NCBI GenBank assembly: GCA_024636775.1
Contig: JAGXGP010000103.1
Location: 1 to 43,824, forward strand
Direction of reading: 5' to 3'
Source: Hydrogenophilales bacterium
GTDB lineage: Bacteria > Pseudomonadota > Gammaproteobacteria > Burkholderiales > Thiobacillaceae
Length of the DNA: 43,824 nt
Part shown: positions 15,873 to 23,898 of the stretch, piece by piece
How positions within the stretch are numbered: position 1 is the first letter of the stretch
Layout: each line of letters starts with the position of its first letter
Program-made: the position numbers and the translations under genes
The notes under the pieces: model-generated
Databases searched by the model: none
What the model saw: only the letters and a program-made list of their open reading frames with translations
What the model was told of the DNA's origin: nothing

Positions 15873-16397
15873 TTGGAATACGACTACGAATCTGCCCTGA
15901 TTGCCTGTGCGCGTGGCGAGGCTTACGCGCTGGAAAGCCTGTACGCTCGAGAATCGCGCTGGTTGCTGGGGGTGTGCCGGCGTATTCTGCGCGATACCGC
16001 ACTCGCTGAGGATGCGCTACAGGACGCTTTTTTGAAGGTCTGGCAGCGTGCCCACACTTATGACCGCAATCTGGGATCGGCCCGCGGCTGGATATACACC
16101 GTGGTGCGTCATAGCGCACTCGATGTGGTGCGAAAGTCGGGACGCGAAATCGCCCAGGAAGATCCGCACGCTTTGCTCGACGAACCCGGTCACCACGAAG
16201 ACGAACGGCAGGGCAATGCGATCGATATCGATCGGTGTCTGGAAGGCCTGGAAGATAGCCGGCGCGAATCAATCCTGCTGGCTTTTCTTGACGGGTATTC
16301 GCACGAGCAGGTTGCCACCGCGCTTGCAACGCCGCTGGGCACGGTGAAATCCTGGATTCGTCGGGGACTGCTGGCGTTGCGGGATTGTTTGTCATGA
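15873..16397 (+). CDS. ECF-type RNA polymerase sigma factor (SigK-like)
   Basis: 174 residues from the TTG at 15873; an upstream TTG at 15831 would add 14 residues, and neither has a strong binding site. Region 2 is seen in LYARESRWLLGVCRRILRDT and ALQDAFLKVWQRAHTY. Region 4 is seen in YSHEQVATALATPLGTVKSW, the -35 recognition helix. It directs transcription of a small regulon. Its stop overlaps the anti-sigma start (ATGA), giving a coupled pair like other SigK/RskA modules. The DUF3455 gene downstream is a plausible target. Confidence 0.93.
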   Translation: MEYDYESALIACARGEAYALESLYARESRWLLGVCRRILRDTALAEDALQDAFLKVWQRAHTYDRNLGSARGWIYTVVRHSALDVVRKSGREIAQEDPHALLDEPGHHEDERQGNAIDIDRCLEGLEDSRRESILLAFLDGYSHEQVATALATPLGTVKSWIRRGLLALRDCLS

Positions 16398-17077
16398 TTG
16401 ACGAAGAACGCCAGGCCGACGCTGCCGAATACGTGCTGGGTACGCTTGATCCCCAGGCGGCCGAGGCACTCCACGCCGCCGCCCGCGACGACCGTGAACT
16501 GGCGCGTGAAATATACCGCTGGCAGGATCGCCTGCTGCCCTTGTTCAACCGCGTCGCCCCTGCCTCGCCTCGACCCGAGACGTGGGCGCGCGTTCGCGAC
16601 ACCATTTCTCGCCCAATAGCACCCGCTCCGTGGTGGCAATCGCTGCGCCTGTGGCAGGGGTTGGTCGCGGCCACGCTGGTGGTGGCCGTGGGCCTTGGCG
16701 TTCAGCTCGCCCGCATCCCGGAGGCGTCGGACACGCGTTTTGTCGCCATGTTGCAGACGCCTGAGCAGAATATCGGCTGGATCGTTGAGCTGGCCGATGC
16801 GAAAACGGTTCGACTGCGACCGGTGGGGGTGCTGCCCGAGCTACCGGCTGGCCGTGCCTGGCAGTTCTGGACCAAGCCGCAGGGCGCGAGCAAACCGACT
16901 TCGCTGGGGCTGGTGCCAGCCAACGGCGTGATCGAGGTGCCGCGCGACACCTTGCCCGCCCTCGAAAACCAGCAGCTCTTCGAAGTCACGCTGGAACCGG
17001 AAAACGGCTCGCCAACCGGCAAGCCGACGGGTCCCATCCTGGCGGTGGGACGCATGGTGGCGCTGGCAGACTATTAA
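16394..17077 (+). CDS. Anti-sigma-K factor (RskA-family)
   Basis: 227 residues. The N-terminal cytoplasmic part (1-75) starts with DEERQADAAEYVLGTLDPQA, the usual anti-sigma helices. There is one membrane segment (about 88-106, LWQGLVAATLVVAVGLGVQL) and then a periplasmic RskA domain with the PAGRAWQFWT and LPALENQQLFEVTLEP motifs. It sequesters the sigma factor at the membrane until a periplasmic signal triggers release. The ATG overlaps the sigma stop by 4 bp. No zinc-binding HxxxCxxC motif is visible. Confidence 0.93.
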   Translation: MIDEERQADAAEYVLGTLDPQAAEALHAAARDDRELAREIYRWQDRLLPLFNRVAPASPRPETWARVRDTISRPIAPAPWWQSLRLWQGLVAATLVVAVGLGVQLARIPEASDTRFVAMLQTPEQNIGWIVELADAKTVRLRPVGVLPELPAGRAWQFWTKPQGASKPTSLGLVPANGVIEVPRDTLPALENQQLFEVTLEPENGSPTGKPTGPILAVGRMVALADY

Positions 17078-17181
17078 TTATTTTTGCCTGGCTGCATCTG
17101 GATGGCGATTTCATGGGTAGTACATGACAGAACGGCGCTTGCTGTTCCGATTTCACTCTAACCCATACAAGGAATTTACCC

Positions 17182-17727
17182 ATGAAAACCCGCAACCAGA
17201 CTGCTCTTATTGTTTCAACCCTTTTGCTCGCCGCTGCCGGCGCCGCCCAGGCCGACCATCACATGGTGCCGTCAGCCGTCATGGTGCCTGATGGCAACGT
17301 GGTCATGATGAATACCCTGGCGATGGGCCTGATCACCTACGAATGCATGGAGAAAAAAGACGCGCCGGGTGCCTACGCCTGGACGTTCAAAATTCCGCAT
17401 GCCTATCTGTTTGATTCCAACAACAATCAAATTGGCCGTTATTACGGCTCGCCCAAAGGCGCAACCTGGGAATCCAATGACGGTTCCAAAGTGATCGGCA
17501 AACAGCTTGCCGTGACACCGAATACGCACACGGTGGGCAGCATTCCCCTGCAACTGGTACAGCAGAATGGTTACGAGGGCAACGGTGCGATGAATAATGT
17601 CACGTATATTCAGCGCCTTGCCACAGCAGGCGGCACTGCCCCGGCCAAGGCCTGTGCAGCCGCGAATGCAGGCACGAAGGAAATTGTGAGTTATCAGGCT
17701 AATTACATCTTGTGGATGGCCAAGTAA
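17182..17727 (+). CDS. Secreted DUF3455 protein
   Basis: 181 residues. The signal peptide (LIVSTLLLAAAGAAQA) is cut near AQA|DH. The mature domain has the DUF3455 pattern: ITYEC, WTFKIPHAYLFDSNNNQIGR, a conserved W-E-ND-GS stretch, an IP-LL-like segment, YIQRLATAGGTAPAKAC and a final YQANYILWMA. Two Cys may pair. Its function is unknown; the family often lies beside ECF sigma/RskA pairs, as here (105 bp downstream), which suggests it belongs to their regulon. AAGGAA precedes the ATG. Confidence 0.9.
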   Translation: MKTRNQTALIVSTLLLAAAGAAQADHHMVPSAVMVPDGNVVMMNTLAMGLITYECMEKKDAPGAYAWTFKIPHAYLFDSNNNQIGRYYGSPKGATWESNDGSKVIGKQLAVTPNTHTVGSIPLQLVQQNGYEGNGAMNNVTYIQRLATAGGTAPAKACAAANAGTKEIVSYQANYILWMAK

Positions 17728-17760
17728 GCTGCGCGCCCGATTGAGGGGCGCACAGGGAAG

Positions 17761-17782
17761 GGCGGCTTCGGCCGCCTTTTTT
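17761..17782 (+). terminator. Terminator after the DUF3455 gene
   Basis: GGCGGC-TTCG-GCCGCC followed by TTTTTT, with an additional TGCGC/GCGCA hairpin just upstream (17730-17752). Confidence 0.9.
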
Positions 17783-17800
17783 ACGGGTTTCTATCGAAGA

Positions 17801-17832
17801 ATAAATGGGGTCAGACTGAGCTAGCCCGGTTT
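17801..17832. repeat. Dispersed repeat with GAGCTAGCCCGG extension (copy 1)
   Basis: AATAAATGGGGTCAGACTGA continues GCTAGCCCGG. The same combination, AATTAATGGGGTCAGCATGA then GCTAGCCCGG, is at 25661-25687. Confidence 0.7.
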
Positions 17833-18031
17833 ACACGGACACGTTAATGAAGCGCCGTGAGGGGCCCACCTGATAGGCTTTCCAGACCGAACCTTGCTTA
17901 TCCGGCAGCTCGGGTAGGAACCGCTGTCGTAATACTTGATTGTTTTTGTCAGGAATTAGCCTACAAAGAGGACTCCATGAGCCTGTTCACGCTTTTATCG
18001 GCTCATTCAAGATATTTCAAGGACCTCAATC

Positions 18032-18448
18032 ATGCGAAATATACAGATCGATTACCGTGGATCGGATCACGGCTTTCAGGCCGCCAGCCTTCTTGCAAAA
18101 GACGTTGCGAAGGAAAACAAGATGAAGGACCCAACCATCATGGCCTGGCATCAAGACAGCAAGCTGGGAACAATGCCCTACTACGACGGCGCCAACCCGG
18201 AAACCTGGTGGGAAAAATATGGAGAAGGTAATGGCGGCAGGCTGGAAGTCAGCGTGGGGGATGAATACCAGTTCATCATGATGGATGCACGCGGATACGA
18301 AACCTTGGGCGAGATGCCTCTGCGTAACCTGACGGATAGCGAGGGCAATCAGTATCTCTGCTACACACCCATTCAGGGCATGGATTCCTCAGTACCCAAG
18401 CAGGAAGCCTGCTCGCTGCTGGACGGTTGGCTGGCCGATCAATACTGA
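18032..18448 (+). CDS. AF1514-family protein
   Basis: 138 residues, soluble, no signal. The opening MRNIQIDYRGSDHGFQAASL then AKDVAKEN and the PTIMAWHQDSKLGTMP motif fit AF1514-family proteins, small proteins of unknown function. Here the family core is extended by about 50 residues with two Cys. AAGGACC precedes the ATG. The next gene, an HMA-fold-like protein, follows after 108 bp and may form a unit with it. Confidence 0.72.
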   Translation: MRNIQIDYRGSDHGFQAASLLAKDVAKENKMKDPTIMAWHQDSKLGTMPYYDGANPETWWEKYGEGNGGRLEVSVGDEYQFIMMDARGYETLGEMPLRNLTDSEGNQYLCYTPIQGMDSSVPKQEACSLLDGWLADQY

Positions 18449-18556
18449 AACAGCGCTGCCCTGACTTGCCCCCAGGCATGACTCAAGGATGAATTGTGGC
18501 GACGCCCGTCCAGTTTCTGGGCGGAATTATCTACAACTTTACAAAAGGATTGCAAG

Positions 18557-18784
18557 ATGGAAACCATAGATTTTCTGGTGCATATAGATGAGACCCTGGA
18601 TGAATCGGAGCTTGAAGTCATCGAGGACTCGATCCGCGATGGCAAAGCGGTGGCCGCTGCCAGCCACCAAGCCGACAATCCCCATGTCATCCAGGTCGTA
18701 TACGATTCGAACATGATCCACGCCAATGACATTGTTCAGGCAATTCGCGATCACGGCGTGCATGCACAGGCGGTTGGGCTTTAG
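18557..18784 (+). CDS. Small HMA-fold-like protein without CxxC
   Basis: 75 residues. The beta-alpha-beta layout (METIDFLVHIDETLDESELE ... HVIQVVYDSNMIHANDIVQA ... HAQAVGL) resembles a heavy-metal-associated ferredoxin-like domain. The metal-binding CxxC is missing, so ordinary copper binding is unlikely; several His are present. AAAGGA precedes the ATG. It follows the AF1514-family gene. Role unknown. Confidence 0.7.
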   Translation: METIDFLVHIDETLDESELEVIEDSIRDGKAVAAASHQADNPHVIQVVYDSNMIHANDIVQAIRDHGVHAQAVGL

Positions 18785-18821
18785 ACACTGAAAGCGCACG
18801 TCGCAACCGTGCCTTTCCCAC

Positions 18822-18955
18822 TAAAGGGGTCAGCTTCGGATTGTTTTTGAGTAAACGGTTGCAACCGAACAACAGGCGACAGGCCACGGTTTTGCGTGCC
18901 CCCCATTTGTTGGCGTGGCGTCCCTAGAAAACAATAGGGGACAGACCAAGGTTTC
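18822..18955. repeat. Cluster of dispersed repeats
   Basis: CTAAAGGGGTCAGCTTCGGA then TTGTTTTTGAGTAAACGGTT, then ACAGGCGACAGGCCACGGTT, then AACAATAGGGGACAGACCAA. The order TTTTTTGAGTAAACGGTT-CAA... GACAG/CAGACC...GTTTTGC recurs at 32937-32990. The rest of 18785-19155 shows no gene. Confidence 0.7.
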
Positions 18956-19155
18956 CACAGACCCCCACAAACTCTGTTGCAATGCAAGACAAGACCCCGT
19001 TTCCGCCTAATCTCCTGCATTCGATCAGGACCGCGCTTGGGTGCGCCCCTTAACCGGTGCAGTTCATGCTGACAGGTCCAACTACGCCCCAATTCTTTCT
19101 TCGTGGGCACGCTTTCAGGTAGAGTTGATCTACTCAGCTTCAGGGATGGCGAGCC

Positions 19156-19395
19156 ATGATCGGACACCTCGATAAATTTCCCTATGCGGACGCTAAAGGC
19201 TTTCTCGATCAAACAGAGGACGCGCAAGCCTTGCCGTTTTTAATTGATATCGCGCCATTCATGGACGAGCAGGAGTGGCTAGCGCTCCTTGATTTGACCT
19301 GGCCGCGTATCACGAACGCGGACACCTATCGAGACGCGCTACGCCAAACGCCTTACGGCAAGGCTGCGGATAAGACGGCACGCAGAAAAAAATAG
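19156..19395 (+). CDS. Hypothetical protein
   Basis: 79 residues, with acidic and hydrophobic helices (FLDQTEDAQALPFLIDIAPF, then MDEQEWLALLDLTW) and a basic C-terminus ending RRKK. The site before the ATG (GGGATGG) is weak. No family is recognised. Composition and codon use look genuine. Confidence 0.6.
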   Translation: MIGHLDKFPYADAKGFLDQTEDAQALPFLIDIAPFMDEQEWLALLDLTWPRITNADTYRDALRQTPYGKAADKTARRKK

Positions 19396-19915
19396 AGCGC
19401 AAAACCCCATACGCCGTTTGGGCCATGATCTTCAGCTTCAGTTTCACGCAAATGGGGTCAGCCATTTCCCACAAGAAAACCTACGCTATCTTTCATGGTG
19501 CAATTCCAAACGTCGACTTAGCGTTTGTTTCTCACCCTCTCGTTAACGTTGATTCCGGATAGGCAAGGATTCGGCGGTGGGGTAGGCATCTACGTCGATC
19601 TTCGATTTACTTACGTCGATACCCGATTTCGTCGTTTCTGACGCGCGAACGCGTGCCTTATATCCAACTCCATCGATGCCGTCCAGCTTGCCATCAGGGC
19701 GCCGCGACCGGGTTTCGGTGCGTAAGAAAGGTCCGGACAAAACTGAACATCACCCGGGTGTCGGTGCTGCGCTTCAGTCATTTCCTACAAACAGCATTGC
19801 CCGAGGATGACTTTTCGCGGTCGCGATCCGGTCTACGCTTGAGGTTCAATCCATCGATCCAGCCTGCCTGCTGTGCTGCGGGCGCTGGAATACTGTTCAA
19901 TGAAGGAGGACCATC
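19396..19915. other. Non-coding gap with a dispersed-repeat copy
   Basis: It holds a GGGGTCAG core at 19453 and, at 19483-19560, the second copy of the ~75-bp repeat seen upstream of merB (GTGCAATTCCAAACGTCGAC then TTAGCGTTTGTTT). The remaining 350 bp contain no frame with credible start signals. GAAGGAGGA at the end belongs to the next gene. Confidence 0.6.
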
Positions 19916-20599
19916 ATGCAAAACTCAGCGCAATCATCTGCCTTGGCATATCCGGATGAGGCACTGATCCACCACTTCGAAAAGTATATTTCTGCGGATT
20001 CATTCCCCTGCGTCGGCGCGAAGTCGGCGCTGAGCCGCGGACAGATCGTGTATCAGATCGAGCAGGATTTGCGATGCGGCCCTGCCGCTGCCACTGTGAC
20101 CTCACTGCAGCGTTTCAGCCAGGAATACGATCGCGACTCGGCTTTGTTCAGGAGCGTAGTCGTCCTGTTTCGCCATCCCGCTGAGTTTACGGAATTGTCG
20201 TTTGAGTCGGCGCTGTGGCGCTATCTGCAGAACATGCATCATACCGATGACATTCACCACTACTGGGACCCGAGTGTGAGCAATGATCCGGCATCGGCCG
20301 ATTTCAGTTTCAGCGTCGGCGGACGGGGCTACTATGTGGTGGGCCTGCATCCCCGGGCGAGCCGGACTGCGCGGCGTTTCATTTGTCCTGTCCTGGTGTT
20401 CAATCTGCATGATCAATTCGAACGATTGCGCAGCGACGGCAAGTTCCTGACGATACGCGATACCATCATCAAGCGTGACACGGAACTGGAAGGCACACCG
20501 AACCCCATGCTCCAAGCTTTTGGCAACAGCTCAGAAGCCGCTCAGTACAGCGGGCGCGAAGTCGACGACCAGTGGACGTGCCCGTTTCATGCGCGCTGA
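19916..20599 (+). CDS. YqcI/YcgG family protein, GntA-like haem-dependent N-hydroxylase
   Basis: 227 residues; the ATG follows GAAGGAGGACC, a strong site. Family marks are FPCVGAKSAL near residue 37, FSFSVGGRGYYVVGLHPRAS then RTARRF in the middle, NPMLQAFGNSSEAAQYSGRE and a final CPFHAR. The YqcI/YcgG family includes the haem enzymes GntA (guanitoxin pathway) and DcsA (D-cycloserine pathway), which N-hydroxylate guanidine or arginine substrates; that is family knowledge. The conserved Cys/His residues could ligate haem. The gene overlaps the DUF1989 gene by 11 bp, so the two are coupled. The actual substrate is not known. Confidence 0.85.
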   Translation: MQNSAQSSALAYPDEALIHHFEKYISADSFPCVGAKSALSRGQIVYQIEQDLRCGPAAATVTSLQRFSQEYDRDSALFRSVVVLFRHPAEFTELSFESALWRYLQNMHHTDDIHHYWDPSVSNDPASADFSFSVGGRGYYVVGLHPRASRTARRFICPVLVFNLHDQFERLRSDGKFLTIRDTIIKRDTELEGTPNPMLQAFGNSSEAAQYSGREVDDQWTCPFHAR

Positions 20600-21179
20600 A
20601 ATCCCCCCGCGCAGCGGAGTTGCCTTCGAACTGATGGCCGGCCAGCGGCTGCGGGTCATCGATCCCAGGGGCGAGCAGGTCTCCGATCTGATCGCTTTCA
20701 ATCGCGCCGACCCGCAGGAGTACCTGTCCTCGGGGCGCACGTTCGATTACGCGTCCAGACTCTTCCTGACAACCGGAGACCTCCTGTATTCCAGCCGCAG
20801 CAGGCCGATGTTCCTGATCGGCGAAGACCGTGTGCGGCGCCATGACTTTCTGCTGACGCCCTGCTCCGCGGACACCTTCCGCATCCTCTACGGCCATGAA
20901 CATCCGCACCGCGGCTGCCACGGCAACCTGTCCGAAGCGCTTGCACCTTTCGGCATCTCGCCAGACCAGATTCCGGTCACGTTCAATATATTCATGAATG
21001 TCGACGTCAACGGCGAAACCGGTGAAATCGCGGTCAGGCCGCCCCGAAGCAAGGCGGGCGACTACGTGGATTTTGTTGCGCAAATGGATTTGATCGTCGG
21101 CTTGACCGCGTGCTCCGCCGAGCAGTCCAACAACTACAGCTTCAAGCCCATCGAATACGAGGTGTTCGACGCCGAATAA
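20589..21179 (+). CDS. DUF1989 (urea carboxylase-associated type) protein
   Basis: 196 residues from the ATG inside the end of the preceding gene; longer frames upstream overlap that gene. It shows the usual DUF1989 progression: RLRVIDPRGEQVSDLIAFNR, then RPMFLIGEDRVRRHDFLLTP, HRGCHGNLSEALAPFGI, VTFNIFMNVDV, and a C-terminal CSAEQSNNYSFKPIEYEVF. A conserved Cys in RGCHGN and in TACSAEQ is expected; family members are linked with urea/guanidine nitrogen metabolism. The coupling to a GntA-like hydroxylase points to a two-step handling of a guanidine-type compound, which is inference. Confidence 0.88.
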   Translation: MRAEIPPRSGVAFELMAGQRLRVIDPRGEQVSDLIAFNRADPQEYLSSGRTFDYASRLFLTTGDLLYSSRSRPMFLIGEDRVRRHDFLLTPCSADTFRILYGHEHPHRGCHGNLSEALAPFGISPDQIPVTFNIFMNVDVNGETGEIAVRPPRSKAGDYVDFVAQMDLIVGLTACSAEQSNNYSFKPIEYEVFDAE

Positions 21180-21315
21180 ATAAGGTCAGGCCTTGCAAAG
21201 CCCCAGTGAACGACCGAACCCTGCGTTGCGATGATCAAATCCTGTTCTTCGTGACCTGTGCCGGGTTACACTTTCTCCTCTGTGGCCTTCTGGCCAATCT
21301 GGGGGAATAACAAAC

Positions 21316-22260
21316 ATGTCCCGGCAGCATCCCATCATCGCTGTAACCGGCTCGTCTGGAGCCGGCCTGTCCACGATACGCCACGCGTTCAAGTTCATTT
21401 TCGAGCGCTTGAACATCCAGCCCGCGATCGTTCACGGCGACGGTTTTCGGCGCCATACCGAGCGGCAGTTTGCCGCCCTGCTTGAGGAAGCGCGGGGCAG
21501 TGGCCGCAGCATTTCCTGGTTCGGACCCGATTGCAATCACTTCCCGGAGCTGGAATCTTTTTTCAGGACCTATGGCGAATGTGGCAGTGGTGTTGTTCGC
21601 CAGTATGCGCACACGGCCGAGCGTGGCACGGAATTGGGCGTGCAGCCGGGAGAGTTCACGCCCTGGTCGCCCCTGCAGCCGGGTAGCGACCTGTTGTTCT
21701 ACGAGGGGCAGCATGGCGGCCTGATGGCCAACACCTGGACCCGCCGCAAGGTCGATTCGCGCCACTTTCCGCCGGAAATAGACCGTCGCGCAGGGCGCCA
21801 GGGAATCGACGTGGCCCAGCATGTGGATCTGCTGATCGGTGTGGCGCCTGCCATCAATCTGGAGTGGATACAGAAGATCCACCGCGACCACAAAAAGGGC
21901 ACATGCTCGCCCGAAGAATCGGTGGAAACCATCCTGCGCCGCATGGACGACTACATCCATTACATCGTTCCCCAGTTCGGCCTGACCGATATCAATATCC
22001 AGCGCGTGCCGCTGGTGGATACTTCCGACCCGTTCATTGCGCGCGATGTGCCGCTGCCTGACGAATCGCTCTGCATCATCCATTTCCGCGACCGCGAGCG
22101 CCATGGTTTTCCCGACTTGCTCGAGCGCATTCCCGATGCCTACATGTCGCGTCCGACCACGATGGTGGTTCCGAGCAAAAGCCTGCGCTTGGCCCTGGGG
22201 GTGATTTGCGGTCCGATCCTGGCCCGGTTCATGGAATTAAAGGGGGCGGGCACGAGTTAA
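21316..22260 (+). CDS. prkB: Phosphoribulokinase
   Basis: 314 residues, slightly longer than the usual ~290. It phosphorylates ribulose 5-phosphate to ribulose 1,5-bisphosphate in the Calvin cycle. The P-loop reads VTGSSGAGLSTI, the proteobacterial form without the Walker Lys. HGDGFRRHTERQ holds the catalytic Asp, and FYEGQHGG is the Walker B-like motif. GGGGGA precedes the ATG. No other Calvin gene is adjacent. The last residues (ELKGAGTS) are encoded by sequence matching the dispersed repeat GAATTAAAGGGG, so the C-terminus appears to have been rewritten by a repeat. Confidence 0.96.
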   Translation: MSRQHPIIAVTGSSGAGLSTIRHAFKFIFERLNIQPAIVHGDGFRRHTERQFAALLEEARGSGRSISWFGPDCNHFPELESFFRTYGECGSGVVRQYAHTAERGTELGVQPGEFTPWSPLQPGSDLLFYEGQHGGLMANTWTRRKVDSRHFPPEIDRRAGRQGIDVAQHVDLLIGVAPAINLEWIQKIHRDHKKGTCSPEESVETILRRMDDYIHYIVPQFGLTDINIQRVPLVDTSDPFIARDVPLPDESLCIIHFRDRERHGFPDLLERIPDAYMSRPTTMVVPSKSLRLALGVICGPILARFMELKGAGTS

Positions 22261-22303
22261 TCGTTTTGCTTGGCAAAGCCTGGATCGCTCAGCTTCGCGG
22301 AAC

Positions 22304-22348
22304 AGATTAAATGGGGTTTGACGCAAACAAATAGGGGCAGACGCTTTA
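22304..22348. repeat. Dispersed repeats between prkB and the glutaredoxin-like gene
   Basis: GATTAAATGGGGTTTGACGC followed by AAACAAATAGGGGCAGACGC. Two sub-types lie next to each other within 45 bp. Confidence 0.65.
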
Positions 22349-22357
22349 ATACGAAAA

Positions 22358-22804
22358 ATGAGACCACACCTGATTCTGCTTGCCTCGCTGCTTGCATTCC
22401 CCGCGGCTGCCGGCGTTTATAAATGGACGGATGTGCAAGGCCGTATTCAGTACAGCGATACACCGTCCCCTGCCGCAAAATCCACGCAGCTCAAGTTGCA
22501 AAGCTTTACGGGACCGGTCCAGGTCAGTCAGGCAATCGGTGCAGATAGCGGGGTGACGATTTACACGACTGCATGGTGCGGGGTGTGCAAACGCGCCAAG
22601 GACTTTTTCAAACAGAGCGGGATTCCGTTCCAAGAATGGGACGTAGAAAAATCGGATTATGGTGAAACAAAGTTCAAGCAGCTAGCCGGGCGTGGTGTGC
22701 CGGTCATCACGGTGGGTGCGGAAAAAATGATGGGTTTTGACGCGGGTCAGTTTATGGCGTTATGGAACAAGACGCAAAATAAGCGGGGTATTCAGGAACA
22801 ATAA
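22358..22804 (+). CDS. Secreted DUF4124-glutaredoxin protein
   Basis: 148 residues. The signal peptide (LILLASLLAFPAAA) is cut near AAA|GV. DUF4124 opens the mature part (VYKWTDVQGRIQYSDTPSP). A glutaredoxin fold follows from about residue 65: VTIYTTAWCGVCKRAKDFF, with active-site C74-G-V-C77, then GRGVPVITVG as the cis-Pro loop and GFDAGQF. A thiol-disulfide role in the periplasm is likely, although glutathione chemistry there is unusual. It lies alone behind prkB. Start sits at the ATG after AATACGAAAA, a weak site. Confidence 0.88.
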   Translation: MRPHLILLASLLAFPAAAGVYKWTDVQGRIQYSDTPSPAAKSTQLKLQSFTGPVQVSQAIGADSGVTIYTTAWCGVCKRAKDFFKQSGIPFQEWDVEKSDYGETKFKQLAGRGVPVITVGAEKMMGFDAGQFMALWNKTQNKRGIQEQ

Positions 22805-23016
22805 ACGACCGCAACGCCGCGGTCCGGGATTGCATTAAGTTATTGCATTACAAGACTTGCCCCCAGCATTATTTCGATCGAAAAAGGATTCACTCATCGC
22901 TGGGCAACCGCATGTCTGATCAGATGGAGCAGATTGGGAATGGGCTGTATTAACCTGTCCGTCTAACCTGGGTTAGCTCAATCCGCCCTCTGTGTTTAGC
23001 CACTCAAACACCTTAA

Positions 23017-23799
23017 ATGCCAAGCAAACATAGTGACATGACATTACTTGAGTTTCCGCACTCGCATTATTGCGAGAAGGCTCGCTGGGCACTTGACTAC
23101 AAAGGCATTCCGTTTAAGGCTGTTGCGATCCTGCCCGGACTCCACATGATCACTGTGCGCAAGTACGCACCTGACACTTCTGTTCCCGTGTTGTTGAGCG
23201 ATAACGAAGTCGTGCAAGGTTCCAGTGACATCATCAGTTACCTCGAACAGAAGTATCCCTCGCATTCCTTGACGCCTACGGATGCTGATCAGCGCCAGAC
23301 GTGTTTGGAAATCGAACACGCCATGGATAAAAGGTTAGGAGAAAATATTCGTCGGGTCTTGTACGACGGGTTGCTGGCTTATCCTGAATTCATGCGCTAT
23401 TGCTTTACCCATCCGATGCCTAACGTGAAGCAGTTGTTCTTCAGGATTATGTATCCGATGTTGCGATACAAAATTTATAAAACTTATGTGGTTTCCGCTG
23501 TAAAGGTGGCGCGCGCCAGGCGCGAATTCGATGTCGCAATGAGCGAAATAGAGCAAACACTCAAGCAGAGAAAATATCTGGTTGGAGAACGGTTTACCCG
23601 TGCTGATTTGTCAGTCGCATCGATGCTCTCATTGCTGGTTATGCCTGCTGAGCATCCGTTTCCATGGAGAGAAATACCCAATCCAAAAACCAGAATATTT
23701 CTTGATGAATATCGAGATCACCCGGTGTCGGAGTGGGTCAGAAAAATGTATCAAGACCATCGTTTGAATCAAACCTTAATGGGGTCACCTATTCGCTGA
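23017..23799 (+). CDS. Glutathione S-transferase family protein
   Basis: 260 residues (253 if the ATG at 23038 is used). The N-terminal thioredoxin-like domain has FPHSHYCEKARWALDYKGIP, with Ser/Cys in the region of the catalytic residue, and TSVPVLLSDNEVVQGSSDII as the cis-Pro and glutathione-binding stretch. The C-terminal helical domain contains YLVGERFTRADLSVASML, the conserved N-capping motif with Asp. It conjugates or reduces electrophiles using glutathione; the substrate is unknown. The gene is monocistronic and ends close to a repeat. Confidence 0.92.
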   Translation: MPSKHSDMTLLEFPHSHYCEKARWALDYKGIPFKAVAILPGLHMITVRKYAPDTSVPVLLSDNEVVQGSSDIISYLEQKYPSHSLTPTDADQRQTCLEIEHAMDKRLGENIRRVLYDGLLAYPEFMRYCFTHPMPNVKQLFFRIMYPMLRYKIYKTYVVSAVKVARARREFDVAMSEIEQTLKQRKYLVGERFTRADLSVASMLSLLVMPAEHPFPWREIPNPKTRIFLDEYRDHPVSEWVRKMYQDHRLNQTLMGSPIR

Positions 23800-23898
23800 G
23801 CGCAGTGACGGGCGATTTAAGGGGCCAGGCTCGAATTGACCCTGAGCCTTTTTGCGGCCGGAGGTCTAGCATGAAAGAAATGTCCTCCCGCCCCACCC

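Noticed and set aside
15793-16674. 293-residue minus-strand frame across the sigma and anti-sigma genes
   Set aside because: Arg/Ser/Pro-rich shadow of two firmly identified genes.
19543-19740. 65-residue minus-strand frame containing GIDVSKSKIDV, faintly like the start of IS110 transposases
   Set aside because: Only that short resemblance, in a low-complexity context, with no neighbouring transposase sequence; treated as chance.
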